Shown: positions 35,060 to 44,286 of the stretch, one piece after another
Layout of the letters: every line of letters begins with the position of its first letter
Position numbering within the stretch: position 1 is the first letter of the stretch
Assembly: GCF_001278035.1 (NCBI RefSeq)
Contig: NZ_CP009452.1
Span: 3,877,501-3,941,500 of the forward strand
Direction: 5' to 3'
Length of the DNA: 64,000 nucleotides
Source: Sphingopyxis sp. 113P3
GTDB lineage: Bacteria > Pseudomonadota > Alphaproteobacteria > Sphingomonadales > Sphingomonadaceae
Translations under genes and position numbers: made by a program
Notes under the pieces: generated by a model
Told to the model about the DNA's origin: nothing
Databases searched by the model: none
Seen by the model: the letters and a program-made list of their open reading frames with translations, nothing else

Positions 35060-36613
35060 TTATGACGGCCGATCAACGCCCTCGGCGTCGCCCGTTCTCC
35101 CGGAGATCAGATCCCGCAGTTGGGTCTTCAATATCTTTCCGTAGCTGTTCTTGGGCAGTGCGGCGACGAAATGGTAGCGCTTGGGCCGTTTGAACCGCGC
35201 AATATGGTCGAGGCACCACCGGTCGAGCATCGCGGCCGAGATCTCCTCGCTCGCTACCACGAACGCAACCACTTCCTCCCCCCAATCGGGGTGAGGATCT
35301 CCGATCACTGATGCCTCGACGACCGCTCGATGCCGCAGCAGAACTTCCTCGACTTCGCGCGGATAGATATTGGAACCGCCGCTGATGATCACGTCTTTCG
35401 AGCGATCGCGCAAAGTCAGAAAGCCGTCGCTATCGAAGGAGCCGATATCGCCCGTTGCCAGCCAACCATTTTGAAGAGCGCGGGCAGTCGCCTCGGGATT
35501 ATTCCAATATCCCTTCATGACGGTCGCGCCGCGCACCATGACCTCACCGGCCTCCCCCGCCGGAAGTTCGCGCCCGTCGCCGTCCGCAACGACGACCTGG
35601 ACAGCCGACTGTGGATAGCCGACGCTGGCCAATCGTTCGCGAAACCGCGGATGTCCGATGTCGGCATGAAGGCGCTTGGGCAACACGGTGATCGTCATCG
35701 GCGTTTCGCCTTGCCCGTAGATTTGCGTGAAGCGCGGACCGAACACGGCAAGCGCCGCTTCAATGTCGCTCAGATACATCGGCCCGCCACCGTAGATAAT
35801 GGTCTTGAGATTTTTCGGATCGATGCTCCCGGCTCGCGGCGCACGCGACAGCCGCCCCACCATGGTTGGGGCAGCAAAAAAAGAGATGGGGTTGTCACCC
35901 TTCAGAAGCCCGAAGATTTCATCGGGTTCGAAGCCGCTCGATTCGGTCAGCTGCTGGCAGCCAAAGCCCATGACCGACGGCAGGATATAAAGCCCCGAAC
36001 CATGTGACATGGGCGCGGCATGCAACAGTCGATCGCCGGGATCGACCCTGTCCACATCAGCGGCATAGGCGCCGCACATGGCAAGCAGATTGCCATGGGT
36101 CAGTATCGCCCCTTTGGGTCGTCCGGTGGTGCCGCTCGTGTAGAAGATCCAGGCAGGATCAGCGACCGCGCAGTGAGTGATCGCTTCGCTATCGAAGCGA
36201 CAAAGCGCGTTCCAATCCGCACTTGCGATGACGAGCAGTCGCTTTTCGGGTAAGCGCGCAATGCTCTGAGCACCGACGACTTCCAGGGTCGGCGACGTGA
36301 TAAGCAGCGCTGCGCCGCTATCCTCGACGATGAAGGCGATCTCGCGGGCATGAAGCTTGAAATTCACCGGCACCACGACCAACCCTGCCCACCAGCACCC
36401 GAACAGAGCCAGGACATATTCATGCCGGTTCTCGGAGAGGATCGCGACGCGATCGCCCGGTGTCAGGCCGAAGCGGCGGCAAAGTCCAGCACCGAGACTG
36501 GCGGCGGCGCCGGCAAGCCAACGATAGTCCGACAGGACGCCGCTTCCCATTCCGAGCGCGGGCGCGTCCGCCATGACCCTGCCCGCCCGGGCCAGCAGTG
36601 ACGCAATATTCAT
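35060..36613 (-). CDS. AMP-binding acyl-CoA synthetase
   Basis: A 517-residue ANL-superfamily ligase that activates a carboxylic acid as its AMP, then CoA, thioester. Motifs: FYTSGTTGRPKGAILTHGN (P-loop, near residue 160), YGQGETP, GWLATGDIG, SGGSNIYPREVEEVL and the catalytic-Lys end NSYGKILKTQL. ATG 36613 has GGAG nine bases upstream; the frame is open to 36673. It lies 160 bases after the MFS gene stop and 225 bases before the amidase start, on the same strand. Confidence 0.92.
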   Translation of the reverse strand: MNIASLLARAGRVMADAPALGMGSGVLSDYRWLAGAAASLGAGLCRRFGLTPGDRVAILSENRHEYVLALFGCWWAGLVVVPVNFKLHAREIAFIVEDSGAALLITSPTLEVVGAQSIARLPEKRLLVIASADWNALCRFDSEAITHCAVADPAWIFYTSGTTGRPKGAILTHGNLLAMCGAYAADVDRVDPGDRLLHAAPMSHGSGLYILPSVMGFGCQQLTESSGFEPDEIFGLLKGDNPISFFAAPTMVGRLSRAPRAGSIDPKNLKTIIYGGGPMYLSDIEAALAVFGPRFTQIYGQGETPMTITVLPKRLHADIGHPRFRERLASVGYPQSAVQVVVADGDGRELPAGEAGEVMVRGATVMKGYWNNPEATARALQNGWLATGDIGSFDSDGFLTLRDRSKDVIISGGSNIYPREVEEVLLRHRAVVEASVIGDPHPDWGEEVVAFVVASEEISAAMLDRWCLDHIARFKRPKRYHFVAALPKNSYGKILKTQLRDLISGRTGDAEGVDRPS

Positions 36614-36773
36614 CGAACGAGACTCCATGACAGGGATAGCGCGGATGGCACCATGTGCTGCATCAGGCACCACCGGTCAGGTCGATTTCGGTCCAGCCGC
36701 CCTTCGTATGGCGCCGACAGCTCACCCTCATTCGCAAGCTCCCGAACTTGCACCGCGTGCGACAGCACCCCAA

Positions 36774-38081
36774 TCAACTGCCGTCCACCTCTCGTTCCCG
36801 TTCGGCGATATCGAACGGCAATCGGCTCGCCGCCATAGCGAAATGAGCGGCCGACCAGATCTTGATCAGGGTCAGCGCCGACAGCGCCCAGCCGAGCGCC
36901 GCGCCGGCCCCGAGATGCGCAAGGCGATCACTGAGCAGTCCCGTCAGGAAGGGGCCGAGCGATATTCCGACACCGGTTGCGAAGAGCAGGAAGATCGCCG
37001 ACCCCATCGCGTGATGCCGCGCGGGCATCACGGCCTGGATCGCGCTGAAAGTCGGCGGCGCATAGTAAAGTTGGAACAATTCGGGGATCAGGAGTGCGAT
37101 CATCATCACCCCGAAGCTTGAGGCGTGCCAGGCCGCCAGGTGCAACGGAACCGATATTATGAGCGCGCAACATATCAGCCAAAGGCCCCATCGGGGGTCG
37201 CGTTGGCGCAGTCGATCGGTCAGATAGCCGCTTAGCAGCACGCCGCACGCGCCGGCCACGCCGACCAACAAGCCGTAGGGCACGCCGACCTGCGTTGCCG
37301 ACAGACCGAAACTACGCATCGCGAATGCCGGAGTGAAGGTCATTGTCGCCCCGCTCGCGCAGCCGAACAACGCCCCAGCCGCGACCAGATGCCGAAAGGT
37401 AGAGCAGCCAAAGAGATCGCCGAGCGCCGTGCTTCGCCGTTCAGAAGGCCGTTTCGAACAATCGGATGGGGGCTCGCGCAGCAGCAGGAAGACTGCGATC
37501 GCGACCGGAATTCCCGGAAGTCCCAAGACAAGCATCGCGACACGCCAGTTGGCCAAGTCGTTGATCCAGCCTCCCAGGGCCAGTCCGATAAGGACACCGA
37601 TCGGCGCGCCCATCGAAAAGATTGCCAGCGCCTTGGCGCGCGCTTCGGGAAAATAGGCGCCGATCAACGCATGCGCGGACGGTACAACCCCGGCTTCACC
37701 GATTGCGACACCCGTACGTGCGAGCGCGAGCTGCCAGAAGTTGGTCGCGAGCCCACCTGCAGCCGTCAGCATGCTCCACAATATGACACAGCATCCGATG
37801 ATCCGTCTGCGACCGAACCGATTGGCGGCGATGGACAGGGGAATGCCGGCGACCGCGTAGATCAGCGTGAACGCGACGCCGGTCATCAACCCAATCTGCG
37901 TGTCGGAGAGATCCAGATCCGACTTGATCGCCTCGATCAAGATGAACGGCAGTTTCCGATCAACAAAGCTGAGCACATAAACGCAGGTAAGCAGCGCCAA
38001 GCCGACCGAGCCGGGGTAGCGATGAAATATCCCCTTCTCGTCCCGGGCGCCGCGTGGCTCGCGTATCCGTAAACCGGTCAT
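36774..38081 (-). CDS. MFS transporter, spinster-like
   Basis: A 435-residue major-facilitator carrier with about 12 membrane segments. The first segment ends with VLSFVDRKLPFIL, and the helix 2-3 loop has ANRFGRRRI. It belongs to the group of sphingomonad MFS proteins whose N-terminus carries FVDR and DxIKxDLxLSDTQIGLMTG; three more are in the window (51548, 57667, 59045). ATG 38081 was preferred to a TTG at 38153 that touches the upstream receptor gene's stop. Probable role: moving a catabolic substrate across the inner membrane. Confidence 0.87.
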   Translation of the reverse strand: MTGLRIREPRGARDEKGIFHRYPGSVGLALLTCVYVLSFVDRKLPFILIEAIKSDLDLSDTQIGLMTGVAFTLIYAVAGIPLSIAANRFGRRRIIGCCVILWSMLTAAGGLATNFWQLALARTGVAIGEAGVVPSAHALIGAYFPEARAKALAIFSMGAPIGVLIGLALGGWINDLANWRVAMLVLGLPGIPVAIAVFLLLREPPSDCSKRPSERRSTALGDLFGCSTFRHLVAAGALFGCASGATMTFTPAFAMRSFGLSATQVGVPYGLLVGVAGACGVLLSGYLTDRLRQRDPRWGLWLICCALIISVPLHLAAWHASSFGVMMIALLIPELFQLYYAPPTFSAIQAVMPARHHAMGSAIFLLFATGVGISLGPFLTGLLSDRLAHLGAGAALGWALSALTLIKIWSAAHFAMAASRLPFDIAEREREVDGS

Positions 38082-38149
38082 AGGAGCATGTGGCCCCAAC
38101 GCCACCGGCCGGAAATTGAAAGACGCACGGCTCGCATGCTCGTGTCGAA

Positions 38150-40330
38150 TCAAAATTGCTGTCGAATACTGACGCCGTAGGTACGCGGCGGCTCGTAAGT
38201 CACATTGTCCATCGTGGTCGACGGCAGCAATTGCTGCGGCACGACAGCATTTGCGAGGTTACGACCCCAAATGGTGAAGCGCGTGTTCCCTCCGGGAAGC
38301 TCGTAATATATCGATGCGTTCACCATCGTATAGGCAGGCACCGTCAGGCGATTGTTGAAATCCCAATAATATTTCGCCGTATGATATATATTGCCCGAGG
38401 CACCGACTTCACTCCCATCACCGAATTGTCGATGATAATCTGCTCCCAGGGTGAAGGTCGTGCGCGGCGCGCGGATCATGTGAGTGCCGCGGAGATCGAC
38501 GATCGTTTGCGAATTTCCGCCCTGGGGCAAGGGGTTGTTGACGACGGCACCGGGAAAGCGATCATATTTGGCGTCAAGATAGGTACCGCTCATGCGGAGA
38601 TCGAGATTGCGCGTCGGCTGCAGCGCCAATTCCGCTTCCGCGCCCTTGATGGTCGAATCCGCAGCATTGAGCAGAAGTACGGAATTGGCCCGACTGTCGC
38701 GCGCCGAAAGCTGGATATCCTTATACTTATAGTAGAAAACGCTCGCATTGAGCCTCAGCCATTGCAGCGGATCGCTCTTGAGACCGAATTCGAATGCATC
38801 GATCGTTTCGGGATCGACCGGGCTCGACTGGGTAACCGAAGAGGCGTTATACACGCCGCTCTTGAATCCGCGGCTGTAAGTGAAGAATATCATCGATTCG
38901 TCATTTATCTTGTATCGCAGCGATGCACGCGGCGAGATATCATCGAAGTCCTTTTGCAATCTGCCACTTGCCTGCACCATCCCGCTAACTGCAGATGTCT
39001 GCAGGAAATCGTGGCGCCTTCTCTCGAAAGAGATGCGTACACCCCCAATCAGCGAGAGCTTTTCGGTCAGCTCATATGTGCCGTCGGCGAAAAATGCGAT
39101 GGATTCGGCCAAGCCTTCGGTCCGCAACGCCGCTCGAGGGGTGCCCGTACCGTCCGGCGCCGTGCAGCAGAACACAATCGGCCGATATCCCGACGTGCTG
39201 TGGAAGGCAAATAGCCCTCCGACCCATTGCAACGGTCCCTCATGATTCGAATTTAAGCGCAATTCCTGCGTAAAGGTCTCGACCTCGCTGTCCAGATCAA
39301 GATAGCTGATGCGGATCTGCGATCCGTCGTTATCGTTCACATAATGCGAGCGGGATCTCTGATAGCTCGTAACCGAATTCAATTGAGCCGGGCCCATGTC
39401 AAATGACGCCTGAATGCTGGCGTCCAAGATTCGCTTCTTGTTCACCGTATCTTCGTTGACGGCGACTTGATACTCACCGGGAATTAGGATTCCGGGGAAC
39501 TGCGCCCTTGCGCTGAAATTACCGTCAAGCGGCGAATTGGCCATGGAGGTGGGATCATTGCTGTACGAATATCCACCGGAAACCAGCAACCTTACCGAAT
39601 CATTGGGTTCGAACAACAGCTTGCCGCGGATGGCCCGCGCATCCCTGGGGTTTTCCCAGCGTTTGCGGAAAATGTTGTAAACATAACCGCGATCGCTGCG
39701 GTAAAGTCCCCGCAAGTCGATCGCGAGGCTGTCGGTCAATCCCGTCGTCGCGCGCATTTTGCCGACAACCTCATCGAACCGACCGTAGCTTAGTTCGGCG
39801 TCGAGCGAAGGCGTGAAGCTCGGGTCGAGCGTGACAATGTTGATCAGACCGCCGGTCGCGTTGCGACCGAACAATGTGCCCTGAGGACCGCGCAAGACCT
39901 CTACGCGCTGGATGCCGAGAAACTCGAAGTTGGCAGCCGTCTGGTCGGGCTGATAAACCCCGTCGACATAGAGGGCGACATTCGATTCATCGCCTTGGGT
40001 CACGCCGCGCGTACCGACACCGCGAATGACGGCCTGATAGCTTGAGCCCGCGCTGGTCATCACCAGATTGGGTATGGCCTGAGTAAGCTGCTGCGTATTT
40101 GTAATGCCCGACTGTTCCAGCGCATCGCCGCTCAAGGCGGTCATCGCGATCGGCACATCCTGAAGCCGCTCTTCTCGCCGCTGCGCGGTAACGACAATGT
40201 CCTCGAGGCCTGCGCCGTCCGGCGAGGCGCGCTCTGACGAGATCTCGACCGTATCGGGCTGATCCTGCGCGGCTGCCGGCACGGTCGCGCCGGTCATCAA
40301 CGCGCCCACAAAAGCGATATGGTCGATCAT
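38150..40330 (-). CDS. TonB-dependent outer-membrane receptor
   Basis: A 726-residue receptor with a short signal (ending PAAAQD), TonB-box region DIVVTAQRREERLQDVPIAMTAL, plug motifs VIRGVGTRGVTQGDESN and EVLRGPQGTLFGRNATGG, and a barrel ending in a Phe (GVSIRQQF). It resembles the receptors at 31081 and 53145 more than the one at 18560. The promoter side (40331-40390) is AT-rich. It is followed by the MFS and acyl-CoA synthetase genes on the same strand, fitting an import-and-activate unit. Confidence 0.93.
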   Translation of the reverse strand: MIDHIAFVGALMTGATVPAAAQDQPDTVEISSERASPDGAGLEDIVVTAQRREERLQDVPIAMTALSGDALEQSGITNTQQLTQAIPNLVMTSAGSSYQAVIRGVGTRGVTQGDESNVALYVDGVYQPDQTAANFEFLGIQRVEVLRGPQGTLFGRNATGGLINIVTLDPSFTPSLDAELSYGRFDEVVGKMRATTGLTDSLAIDLRGLYRSDRGYVYNIFRKRWENPRDARAIRGKLLFEPNDSVRLLVSGGYSYSNDPTSMANSPLDGNFSARAQFPGILIPGEYQVAVNEDTVNKKRILDASIQASFDMGPAQLNSVTSYQRSRSHYVNDNDGSQIRISYLDLDSEVETFTQELRLNSNHEGPLQWVGGLFAFHSTSGYRPIVFCCTAPDGTGTPRAALRTEGLAESIAFFADGTYELTEKLSLIGGVRISFERRRHDFLQTSAVSGMVQASGRLQKDFDDISPRASLRYKINDESMIFFTYSRGFKSGVYNASSVTQSSPVDPETIDAFEFGLKSDPLQWLRLNASVFYYKYKDIQLSARDSRANSVLLLNAADSTIKGAEAELALQPTRNLDLRMSGTYLDAKYDRFPGAVVNNPLPQGGNSQTIVDLRGTHMIRAPRTTFTLGADYHRQFGDGSEVGASGNIYHTAKYYWDFNNRLTVPAYTMVNASIYYELPGGNTRFTIWGRNLANAVVPQQLLPSTTMDNVTYEPPRTYGVSIRQQF

Positions 40331-40737
40331 AACCCCTCCTCTGATATTATATATAGCGTAATTGAATTATGATTATTGAAGCCTATACAGAAAACTTGGC
40401 GCCATCAAGAGCGTTATCGGCGAGGATGAAATTCGAGCTCATGGATCGCAATTTCGGTCCGACACGTCCCTCATGTAGGGTCGCGCCGGTGGCTCTCAGC
40501 GACGATGGAACCTCGCGCGCACCTTTGATTGCTAGCAGTAGCCCCTAGCTTACGCCCGGATAGGCGCTGGGAGGCGCGCCCAGGCAGGGCAAGGCTCGTC
40601 ATCGGGGCGCTCGGCACCTCTGATGATCGGCGTGACGGCGGTAGCCGCGATCCTTGCGCGCGCATTTATTATGATATAGTGATTTGACTTATTAACTACA
40701 TAATCTCAAACCGCCGTGCGAAGAAAGGAGCACCGTT
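40331..40737. promoter_or_regulatory. Divergent region between TonB receptor and VOC genes
   Basis: 407 bases. The left 50 bases and the right 70 bases are AT-rich (e.g. GATATTATATATAG near 40352, TTATTATGATATAG near 40666) and are the likely promoters of the two divergent genes. The middle has no recognisable gene; the short minus-strand frame at 40471-40665 has no support. Confidence 0.4.
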
Positions 40738-41340
40738 TTGGAGACGAAGGCCGGGTTCAACTCTGGGTCGCGCGCGCCGCGCATGCTGCACCATAGCGCG
40801 TACGTGACCCACGACGTGGGCGCGACCGTCGATTTTTATACGCGTGTCTTGCGCATGAAGCTTGTCAGCTCCGTGATCGATGACGCGATCCCCTCGACGG
40901 GCGATCCCTTCCCTTACATCCATTTGTTCTTCGAGCTTCAGGATGGATCGACGATTGCCTTCTTCGAATCGCTCGATCTCCCTCCGGCATCGCCGGCATC
41001 GCATCCGGCCTATGAGATTTTCAATCATCTGGCGCTCGACGCCGGATCGGTCGAAGCAGTCGACGAATGGGCCCGCCATTTGACTGCCGAAGGCATCGAT
41101 TTCATAGGCCCTGTCGAGCACGGCATCATCTACAGCATCTATTTCAGGGATCCGAACGGTCTCCGCCTCGAATTGACCGCCGACGTGGTGGGGGACTGGA
41201 AGTCCCACGACCAACAGGCCGTCGAGGATGTTGCCATATGGCAACGGCTCAAGGAGCAGGGCAGGTCCGAAGGCGGGCAAGAAAGCGTGGTCGCATGGAT
41301 CAAGCAACGTCGCCTCGCCCGCCCCGGCGGCGGGCATTGA
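40738..41340 (+). CDS. VOC-family metal-dependent protein
   Basis: A 200-residue vicinal-oxygen-chelate protein. Metal ligands can be seen: His in MLHHSAYVT (about residue 16), His in YIHLFFELQD (about residue 61) and Glu in GLRLELTAD (about residue 140), the His-His-Glu pattern shared by type I extradiol dioxygenases and some epimerases. The TTG start at 40738 has AAGGAG seven bases upstream; an ATG at 40783 is in frame. It is related to the VOC protein at 46422. Exact reaction unknown. Confidence 0.8.
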   Translation: METKAGFNSGSRAPRMLHHSAYVTHDVGATVDFYTRVLRMKLVSSVIDDAIPSTGDPFPYIHLFFELQDGSTIAFFESLDLPPASPASHPAYEIFNHLALDAGSVEAVDEWARHLTAEGIDFIGPVEHGIIYSIYFRDPNGLRLELTADVVGDWKSHDQQAVEDVAIWQRLKEQGRSEGGQESVVAWIKQRRLARPGGGH

Positions 41341-41408
41341 GGATCGTTTCCCACCCGGAAACGCATTCCCGTCCAGATACCTTGGCATCCTTCGCATACT
41401 TGCATTAG

Positions 41409-42311
41409 ATGCTGCACAGTCAGCATAGGACAGTTCTTTTGGCTCGATCGCCCTCCCCGCTTTCCATCCAAGGTGACGCCGTATCGGAGTCCCAGGACGA
41501 CGCCAATTATGGCAAGTTCGGCATTCAGTCGATCGAAGTCGGCATGCGGCTCATGGCCCTATTGATCGAGCATGCCTTCGACAGCCCTCCGCCGATGCTC
41601 AAGACTCTGGCCGAACGCGCCGGCATGCCGCCCGCGAAGGCACATCGCTATATGGTCAGCCTGGTCCGCTCGCAGCTGGTCGAGCGCGACGAGATCAGCG
41701 GCCGCTATCGCCTCGGCCCGATGGCGCGGTTGATCGGTCTGCGCGCAATTCAGTCGCTTGATGTCATTCGCCTCTCCAGCCCACGGCTGCCATTGATATG
41801 CTCCGAACTCGGATTTTCCGTCGCGATCGCGATCTGGGCCTATGAGGGCCCGACGATCGTCGCGGTCGAGGAAGCGCGTCGACCGATCACCATCGGAACG
41901 CGCGTGGGCGAAGTTATGCCGATCCTCAATTCGGCCACCGGACTGGTCTTCGGAGCGTGGATGCCGCGCACGCTGACACAGACCCATATCCGCCGCGATG
42001 CGACCTCGGCATTGCGCGTGAGCGGGCAATCGCCAACGTCGCAAGTGGCCATCGACAAAATGTTCGAACAGGTGCGCGAGGCGGGTCTCGGCGTCACTGA
42101 AGGTGGACTCAATCCGACGGTCAATGCGCTGTCCGCTCCGATCTTCGACCATCGTGGCGTGCTCGTTGCTGCCCTGTCCACCTTGGGTCCGGCCAATGAG
42201 CTCGACGTTTCGACAACGAGCCCGATTGCGGCCGCGCTCCGGCGGTTCGCGGCCGGGCTGTCGGCCGAATTGGGGTATACGCCGGAGATCGGACAGCCCC
42301 ACGTCGGCTGA
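41409..42311 (+). CDS. IclR-family transcriptional regulator
   Basis: A 300-residue regulator with an N-terminal winged helix (about residues 37-100, SIEVGMRLMALLIE, then ERAGMPPAKAHRYMVSLVRSQLV) and a C-terminal IclR effector domain. It lies downstream of the VOC gene and upstream of the AcuI-like and lyase genes; a 10-bp inverted repeat in the following gap (42325-42361) could be its operator. A leader of about 25 residues before the helix-turn-helix is unusual and the true start may be further in. Confidence 0.85.
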   Translation: MLHSQHRTVLLARSPSPLSIQGDAVSESQDDANYGKFGIQSIEVGMRLMALLIEHAFDSPPPMLKTLAERAGMPPAKAHRYMVSLVRSQLVERDEISGRYRLGPMARLIGLRAIQSLDVIRLSSPRLPLICSELGFSVAIAIWAYEGPTIVAVEEARRPITIGTRVGEVMPILNSATGLVFGAWMPRTLTQTHIRRDATSALRVSGQSPTSQVAIDKMFEQVREAGLGVTEGGLNPTVNALSAPIFDHRGVLVAALSTLGPANELDVSTTSPIAAALRRFAAGLSAELGYTPEIGQPHVG

Positions 42312-42324
42312 AGCAGCGCCTAAA

Positions 42325-42361
42325 ATTATAAATATTGCAAAGCAGACATACTATTTATAAT
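42325..42361. promoter_or_regulatory. 10-bp inverted repeat upstream of the AcuI-like gene
   Basis: ATTATAAATA (42325-42334) and TATTTATAAT (42352-42361) are exact complements, separated by 17 bases, in a very AT-rich gap between the IclR gene and the reductase gene. Candidate operator for the adjacent IclR regulator; a weak promoter may overlap it. Confidence 0.45.
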
Positions 42362-42394
42362 CGGGAACGGGGATACACCGTTGCCGAGGATGCC

Positions 42395-43384
42395 ATGACG
42401 AACATTTTTCGTGCCATCGTGATCGAGGAGGTCGACGGCAAGCAGGCCGCCGCGCTTCGCGAGCTGACCTCCAGTGATCTGCCCGACAATGACGTTCTGG
42501 TCGAAGTCGAATTCTCAAGCCTCAACTACAAGGACGGGCTGGCCGTACAGGGCAAGAGGATCGCACGGCGCCTGCCCATGATCGCCGGGATCGATCTTGC
42601 GGGCACGGTAGTGGAGTCGCGGTCGGCCGACTGGAAACCGGGCGATCGGGTGACCGTCAACGGCTGGGGCATGTCGGAGACCGAGCAGGGAGGCTTCACC
42701 CGCTATCAGCGCGTGAAGCCTGAATGGCTGGTGCGCGTTCCAGAGGCCTTTTCGCTGGAGCAGGCGGCGGCGATCGGTACGGCCGGCTATACCGCCGCGC
42801 TATGCGTGGACGCGCTCGAAAACTGGGGCGTGCGGAAGAGCGAGCGGGAAACGCTGGTCACCGGCGCGGCCGGGGGCGTGGGTTCGATAGCAATCGCGTT
42901 GCTGGCGAAAGCCGGCCATCGCGTCACCGCTTCGACCGGCCGGGCGGAGACCCACGCATATCTACAGGCCTTGGGCACGAGCGGCTTCGTGACCCGCGAG
43001 GAGCTGGAGGAAAAGGGACCGCCCTTGCAGAAGGAGCGATGGGCCGGCGCGGTCGATTCGGTCGGCAGCACAACGCTCGCCACGGTCCTTTCGCAGACCG
43101 TCTATGGCGGTGCCGTCGCGGCCTGTGGCCTCGCCGGGGGCGCGGATCTGCCGGGAACCGTCCTGCCGCATATTCTGCGCGGCGTGGCATTGCTTGGCAT
43201 CGATTCGGTAATGGCGCCGGCGGAGAGGCGGCACCGCGCATGGAACCGCCTCGCTCGAGATCTTGACACTGGTCTGCTTGCAAGCATGACCACGATCGAG
43301 GCCATGAGCCGGCTGCCGGAACTCTCCGCGCAGATCCTGGCCGGCCGGACCCGCGGCCGCGTCGTCATCGACGTGAAGCGCTGA
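42395..43384 (+). CDS. AcuI/YhdH-type enoyl- or acrylyl-CoA reductase (MDR family)
   Basis: A 329-residue medium-chain reductase without zinc-binding Cys clusters. Typical AcuI/YhdH features are SSLNYKDGLAVQGK at about residue 40, PMIAGIDLAGTVVES, GWGMSETEQGGF and the nucleotide motif TGAAGGVGS. AcuI reduces acrylyl-CoA to propionyl-CoA; this one may act on another enoyl-CoA. ATG 42395 has GAGGA before it. The stop is joined to the next gene by TGATG, so the two are coupled. Confidence 0.87.
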   Translation: MTNIFRAIVIEEVDGKQAAALRELTSSDLPDNDVLVEVEFSSLNYKDGLAVQGKRIARRLPMIAGIDLAGTVVESRSADWKPGDRVTVNGWGMSETEQGGFTRYQRVKPEWLVRVPEAFSLEQAAAIGTAGYTAALCVDALENWGVRKSERETLVTGAAGGVGSIAIALLAKAGHRVTASTGRAETHAYLQALGTSGFVTREELEEKGPPLQKERWAGAVDSVGSTTLATVLSQTVYGGAVAACGLAGGADLPGTVLPHILRGVALLGIDSVMAPAERRHRAWNRLARDLDTGLLASMTTIEAMSRLPELSAQILAGRTRGRVVIDVKR

Positions 43385-44286
43385 TGGTGACGCTTGTCGC
43401 CGCCGCCCGCGACCACCAGTCGGCGGGTTCAAGGCTACGATCGCGCCTTGCGCGTCCCGACATCCTTCGAATGCCCGGCGTCTATAACGGCCTGTCCGCA
43501 CTGCAGGCCGGGCGTGCCGGTTTCGAGGCGCTGTACCTGTCGGGCGCGGCAGTTTCGGCGGCGATGGGACTACCGGATCTCGGCATCACCACCATCGACG
43601 ATCTCTGCTTCCACATCCGGCAGTGCGCCCATGCCAGCGATCTCCCGATCCTGGTCGATGGCGACACCGGTTTTGGCGAAGCGCTCAACGTTATGCATAT
43701 GGTCCGGCGCTTCGAGGAAGCCGGTGCTGGCGGCGTGCAGATCGAAGACCAGCTCCTGCCCAAGAAATGCGGACATCTGAGCGACAAGCGGCTGGCCGAT
43801 GCGCATGAAATGGCCGCCAAGGTCGCGGCAGCGGCAAAGGCACGCCGGGACATGGTGATCGTCGCGCGAACCGATGCCGTGGCGAGCGAGGGTCTCGACG
43901 CTGCGATCGACCGCGCGAAACTGTATCTCGCCGCCGGCGCGGACGCCATCTTCCCGGAGGCACTGCACGACGCCGACATGTTCCGGCGTTTCGCCGCGCG
44001 CGTGGACGCACCGTTGCTCGCCAACATGACTGAGTTCGGCAAGACGCCGTTCTTTACCGCCGACGAATTCGCCGCCATGGGCTATCGCATGGTCATCTGG
44101 CCGGTGAGCGCGCTTCGCGTCGCAGCACGTGCGCAGGAATCGCTCTATGAGACGATCGCCGCAGCGGGCAGCGCGCAGCCTCGGCTCGGCGAGATGCAGA
44201 CGCGCGCCGAACTCTATGCAACGTTAGGCTATAGCGATTACGAGGCGTTGGACTCGTCGATCGAGCGCTCGGTGCTTCCGGGCTGA
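43384..44286 (+). CDS. Isocitrate lyase/PEP mutase-family lyase
   Basis: A 300-residue member of the isocitrate lyase/PEP-mutase superfamily. The KKCGHLS motif near residue 126 with its catalytic Cys points to a true C-C lyase (methylisocitrate or dimethylmalate lyase type) rather than a mutase; the metal site includes VDGDTGFG and the IEDQ motif. Length (about 300) is as in PrpB. It starts on the last base of the reductase gene's stop and its 3' end overlaps that of the converging hydratase gene by 49 bases. Likely products are pyruvate and a small acid. Confidence 0.85.
   Translation: MVTLVAAARDHQSAGSRLRSRLARPDILRMPGVYNGLSALQAGRAGFEALYLSGAAVSAAMGLPDLGITTIDDLCFHIRQCAHASDLPILVDGDTGFGEALNVMHMVRRFEEAGAGGVQIEDQLLPKKCGHLSDKRLADAHEMAAKVAAAAKARRDMVIVARTDAVASEGLDAAIDRAKLYLAAGADAIFPEALHDADMFRRFAARVDAPLLANMTEFGKTPFFTADEFAAMGYRMVIWPVSALRVAARAQESLYETIAAAGSAQPRLGEMQTRAELYATLGYSDYEALDSSIERSVLPG

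Noticed and set aside
40471..40665. 64-residue minus-strand frame in the receptor/VOC gap
   Set aside because: Very Arg/Ser-rich composition, no start signal, no recognised domain.
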